Source: Narthecium ossifragum (taxonomy: Eukaryota; Streptophyta; Magnoliopsida; Dioscoreales; Nartheciaceae). From it: a stretch of 64,000 bases of DNA. A program made the position numbers and the translations under genes. This document shows positions 60,038-64,000 of the stretch, piece by piece (position 1 is the first letter of the stretch; each line of letters opens with the position of its first letter). The notes beneath the pieces were generated by a model. That model saw only the letters and a program-made list of their open reading frames with translations, did no database searches and was not told the origin of the DNA. The DNA is taken from positions 35,571,825-35,635,824 of the forward strand of contig OY986964.1 of NCBI GenBank assembly GCA_963920575.1, written 5' to 3'.

Positions 60038-61092
60038 GGGTTAATAACAATTTACTCCCTTCTAATTTGACAATACGTTAATTTACTTTCTATATTTTAA
60101 AATGTGACAAAACACATCCTTAATTTATCTATCAATGTGGTCGTTTTAAATCTTAATCGTCTAACTCCGTCGGTGGCCTGACGATAAACCGGTTAAATAG
60201 GTCATTTGACTGATTTTGACCGGTTTGACCAGGGGAAAATGTGAGAGAGAGGAAGAGAGGGTGATGTCACTCTCTCTATCACTGTCGATTTGACCACCGG
60301 TTGACCAATTTTTAAGAGAAAATGTGAGAGAGAGGAAGAGCCGTGACGTCACTGTCGACGCGGCCGGTGGCGGATAAGGGCTCATCCTCTGCTCCGGTGA
60401 CCTCGTCGCCCGCGTAGCCCTCAGAATCCACGACAACCCCGGATCCATCGGCTCCAAGGCCGCGCAAACTCTTCCCGAACCCTAGGGAGCTCCATCCGGT
60501 CCGCCGCCTCGCATAGGTGCGCCATGAGCTTCGCCCGATGACATCGCCGTTGCGGTTGACGCCGGCGCAGCAGAGGAGGCGTTGGCCGCCCCATTTCGGT
60601 GGAGTGGAGAGGCTGCGGTTGGCCGCGCATCTTCACCAGGGAAGGTGGGAGTGGGATGATGGGGTGTGCAGGAGTTGGAGTTTCGCCGGGACGGTGACGT
60701 GAGGTGGCTTTGCGATGGTGGAAAGTGAGGTGGGGCTGTGGAGGAGAATGGAGGATGGAGGATGGAGGATGGAGAAGAGGGAGATGGGAAGAGATGAGAG
60801 TTTGAGAAGGTCTTGGAGATGGCCGGAGATGGGGGTGGTTGCCGCCTTGCCGGAGTAGATGGCAGTGAGATCGGTGGTCACGTTGGAGACTAGTAAAACC
60901 GGTGAAACCAGGTCACGTGTGATGCACGTGACCTATTTAACAGGTTTTTCGTCAGCTCGGCTAACGGAGTTAGACGGTTGGGGTCCAAAACGACCACATT
61001 GATAAATTGAGGGTGCGTTTTGTCACGTTTTAAAATATAGGGGATAAATTGACATATTTTCAAACTAGATGGGAGCAAACTGTTATTAACCC
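60038..61092. mobile_element. Pack-MULE-like element with GC-rich cargo
   Basis: Inverted arms of about 130 bp begin GGGTTAATAACAATTTACTCCC (left) and GGGTTAATAACAGTTTGCTCCC (right, inverted). They remain similar through ttttaaaa.gtgacaaaac.ca and end near gtctaactccgt. The flanks are A-rich: aaaaaaaaa (60,029-60,037) and aaaaaagaa (61,093-61,101), compatible with a 9-bp target duplication but weak because of low complexity. The middle (about 60,350-60,880) is much more GC-rich than the arms and looks like captured genic DNA. Its longest frames are interrupted and I cannot name the source gene. Confidence 0.65.
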
Positions 61093-61501
61093 AAAAAAGA
61101 AACATAGGTGAAATAAATATTATAGAAATAAAATAAAACTAAAAAAAGAATCAAATCACAATTTTTAATGTAGAAAATTAGCACCAATGGATTGAAAAGT
61201 TCAAAACTCAACTCACTAGACAAAAACAATTTGAAAAGTTTTATTTATACGTCATATGTGCTTCAAAATCTACATGGAAAACAAATCAAGTAAAATAAAA
61301 TAAAACATGGGTTGCTTGGGGGGGAGTACATCGGGGCTTTTGGGATGCGAGTTTATGAATCTCACAGTGACCGTGGTACGTGAAAAGAGCCAAACAGGAC
61401 ATACGGTGGCTAACCAAAAGAAAAAGCCAAATAGGGTGATTGTTGAAGGTTTGAAAAAGATAATTATTATAGATGTTAGAGGAGTGTGTTGCCCAGCCGA
61501 T

Positions 61502-62194
61502 GGGTAAATTACTGTTTTGAGCCTATGGTTTTCACCATATTTTATTTTGAATCATGTGATTTAAAATCTTTTAAATTAGGCATTATGGTTTTGATTTTGT
61601 AACAATTAAGGCCCTCAGTCCAACGCCGTTAATCGCCGTTGACGGCAAATGAGTCACGTGACATCACGTGATATCACGTCATTTCGATTTGGGCCCTGTG
61701 GTTTCAAAATGTTTCATTTTGAGCCATTTGGTTTAAAATCTTTCAAATAACGCCCTATTGTTTTGATTTTGTAACGCTTAAGGCCCTCAGGCGACGCCGT
61801 TAACCCCACTTAACGGCAAATATGGTGAAAAAAGGAGGACGAACATACCTTCCGTTCGAATTACATGATGTCACGTGACTCATTTGCCGTCAACGGGGAT
61901 TAACGGCGTCGGCCTAAGGGCCTTAAGCTTTACAAATCAAAAACATAGGGCTTTGTTTGAAAGATTTTAAATCACATGGCTCAAAATGAAATATTTTGAA
62001 AACCACATGACCCAAATCGAAATCACGTGATATCACGTGATTTATTTGCCGTCAACGGGGATTAACATCGTTGGCATGAGGGCTTTAATTGTTATAAAAT
62101 CAAAACCATAGGGCCTAATTTGAAAGATTTTAAACCACAGGGTCCAAAATGAAATATGGTGAAAACCACAGAGCCCAAAAGAGTAATTTAGCCT
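61502..62194. mobile_element. MULE-type foldback MITE with long repeated arms
   Basis: The ends GGGTAAATTACTGTTTTGAGCC and AGGCTAAATTACTCTTTTGGGC (inverted) start arms of roughly 300 bp. Each arm contains two diverged copies of a unit with ttttgattttgtaac..taa.gccctcag, gccgttaa and gacggcaaat. Flanks ccagccgat (61,493-61,501) and caagccgat (62,195-62,203) form a 9-bp duplication with one mismatch. Paired cacgtgatatcacgtga palindromes lie in the arms. There is no transposase. Confidence 0.75.
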
Positions 62195-62203
62195 CAAGCC
62201 GAT

Positions 62204-63002
62204 TATGTGAGATGAGGTGAGATGGGGTCTCCTTTTTTTAATTAATTGAGCCCGTATTTACAATAAAGAGGCGAGGGCCTCAGGCCAGCCTCACACTGTC
62301 ACATGAAATCACAGTCCGCAACGACACCACGTGGCCCCCCTATCCACTCTAACATTCAAGTTTCTAGGGATGTGTTTGTTAAGTGGGATTCATCAATCAT
62401 TGGGCTTTGAGTGGTCTTTTATATTATTTTATTTTGAGAGAGGTAATTTTGTTTTTTAGTATGTGCAATTTGTAAAGACAGTGATGTCAATTTTGGTCTT
62501 TTAATAGATGTCATTTTTCATTGGTTAATAATTGTATAGAAAATTATAAAATTTTAGGAGGTGCAACTGACCCCAGACCCACTAAATTGCATCGCATACA
62601 GCGCCGTCCCTGCATAGCAACACTTCAATCTTTTTCATTCATGGCATCCTTCCTATATTAATAAGAATATTGTTGTGTTCTGCCAAGTTGGGCAAACTAT
62701 TATCGCATATATGGAAAGTTAATCACACTAGAAATTAATTAAAAAGTTCCATGAGATCACTTTCATGCGTGAAAGTAACTTGTGCGGTCATTCACAAGTA
62801 CCCTTATATTGGACATTGGAAAATGATATTATAGATTTAGATAGGTTTTTGTAAACCATCTCTCTCACCTAGTTAAAAAAAAAAAACAACAAACAAACCA
62901 ACGTGCTTATGTCGTTTATAGGGATGGCAAAATTGACCGCCCCGCTGGATAACCGACCCGATCCGCACCGATGGGGACGGGTATGGTATAAATTTTTTAC
63001 CC
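62204..63002. other. spacer up to assembly gap
   Basis: No gene is supported. A possible hAT-like terminus, tatagggatggcaaaattg, with the ccgacccgatccgcaccg run that often follows it, begins near 62,917 and runs into the gap. Confidence 0.35.
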
Positions 63003-63202
63003 NNNNNNNNNNNNNNNNNNNNNNNNNNNNNNNNNNNNNNNNNNNNNNNNNNNNNNNNNNNNNNNNNNNNNNNNNNNNNNNNNNNNNNNNNNNNNNNNNN
63101 NNNNNNNNNNNNNNNNNNNNNNNNNNNNNNNNNNNNNNNNNNNNNNNNNNNNNNNNNNNNNNNNNNNNNNNNNNNNNNNNNNNNNNNNNNNNNNNNNNNN
63201 NN
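63003..63202. other. assembly gap (200 N)
   Basis: Exactly 200 undetermined bases, probably a fixed-size scaffold gap. The sequence on the two sides need not be contiguous at this distance. Confidence 0.99.
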
Positions 63203-63519
63203 AAAAAGGAAAATCATTCGGAGCTTCAGATCCATGAGCAAAGACCCCAGCTTTGATGCCAACGCCTAGCCTTCCCCAACCCAGCCAAGTAGTCTGCTTC
63301 ATTAACCCGATCTCGTTGCACAGATCTGAAAATTGAGGCCAAAAATCGCGCTGAAAGCCCACAGATATTCCTAAGAGCATTATCAACAGCTTCCCTATCC
63401 CTATCCCTACTTTAAAGTGATTTGGTGTCATTCACTAATATAGGGAATCACTTTTTGGCTTGTTCAACCAACAGATTCCCTATATCATGTTATTTATGCT
63501 GATGTGGCAGAGAGAGAGT

Positions 63520-63904
63520 GTAAAATAATATTATTTTAAGATATATATATATATATATATATGAAAATAGTATTATACATATGTATATGTATATGTATAT
63601 AAATAGATATATTAATATATTAAAATAATATTATATATATGTATATATAGATATATTAATATATATATATTAAAAGTAATATATATGAAAATAGTATTAT
63701 ATATATGTATATGTATATAAATAGATATATTAATATATGTATATATATATTAAAATAGTATTATATATATTAATATATATTATAAATAATATTTAATATA
63801 TATATGTATGTATATATATATATATATGTATATGTATATATATATATGTATATATAGATATATTAATATATTTATTAATATATACACATATATATATAAT
63901 ACTA

Positions 63905-63949
<45 letters not shown>

Positions 63950-64000
63950 TAGTATCATATATATATTAAAATAGTATCATACTATTTTAATATATATTTA
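63520..64000. repeat. AT-rich simple and tandem repeat
   Basis: Nearly pure A/T sequence mixes (TA)n with short recurrent words such as tattaaaatagtat, gtatatgtatataaatagatatatt and taatatat. The word tattaaaatagtat recurs many times in both perfect and diverged form. It runs off the end of the window. Confidence 0.85.

Noticed and set aside
62873..63431. Three frames running through the N block
   Set aside because: They cross a 200-base assembly gap of unknown sequence, so they are not real ORFs.

Overview
This is nuclear DNA from a flowering plant. Genes have GT-AG introns, there are AT- and GA-rich microsatellites, and LTR, MULE/MITE and LINE debris is abundant. A plant-type elongator tRNA-Met gene with a short intron is also present. 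The protein set and the moderately GC-rich UGT exons suggest a monocot, perhaps a non-grass such as a palm; that assignment is a weak inference. I rebuilt six protein genes by eye from splice signals, reading phase and family knowledge. In each spliced gene the exon lengths sum to a multiple of three.

Layout. 1-3,900: intergenic, with a 787-bp MITE. 3,902-8,836 (-): type I metacaspase in five exons. 10,208-12,914 (-): APR-like thioredoxin-fold membrane protein (APRL) in four exons. 12,915-26,043: repeat-rich spacer containing a 5'-truncated LINE with a 17-bp target duplication, an LTR-like block, a nearly perfect 339-bp MULE hairpin, an element carrying a GRF-zinc-finger fragment, and the long 5' leader of the next gene. 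26,044-28,757 (+): SDS22-like LRR protein in four exons. 30,935-37,112 (-): QUA2/TSD2-type putative pectin methyltransferase in eight exons. 38,300-44,000: spacer with one tRNA-Met(CAT). 47,012-47,836 (+): ZCCHC10-like zinc-knuckle protein behind a roughly 2.8-kb 5'-UTR intron. 49,979-51,554 and 57,535-59,095 (+): two tandem UGT85-type glucosyltransferases. 60,000-64,000: two MULE-type elements, a 200-base assembly gap and AT-rich simple sequence.

Gene relationships. The LRR gene and the QUA2 homolog are convergent neighbours. By their locus numbers (At1g78230 and At1g78240, from memory) they are also adjacent in Arabidopsis, so this looks like a very old microsyntenic pair. The two UGT85 genes share one intron position and phase and are a local tandem duplication. 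They are now separated by a nested pair of solo LTRs: a 3.4-kb Gypsy-type LTR inside a short Copia-type LTR, both with visible 5-bp target-site duplications. I saw no operon, CRISPR array or bacterial feature. The most unusual material is in the mobile elements: the hairpin MULE, captured gene fragments, nested solo LTRs and several LINE insertions that are little more than tail.
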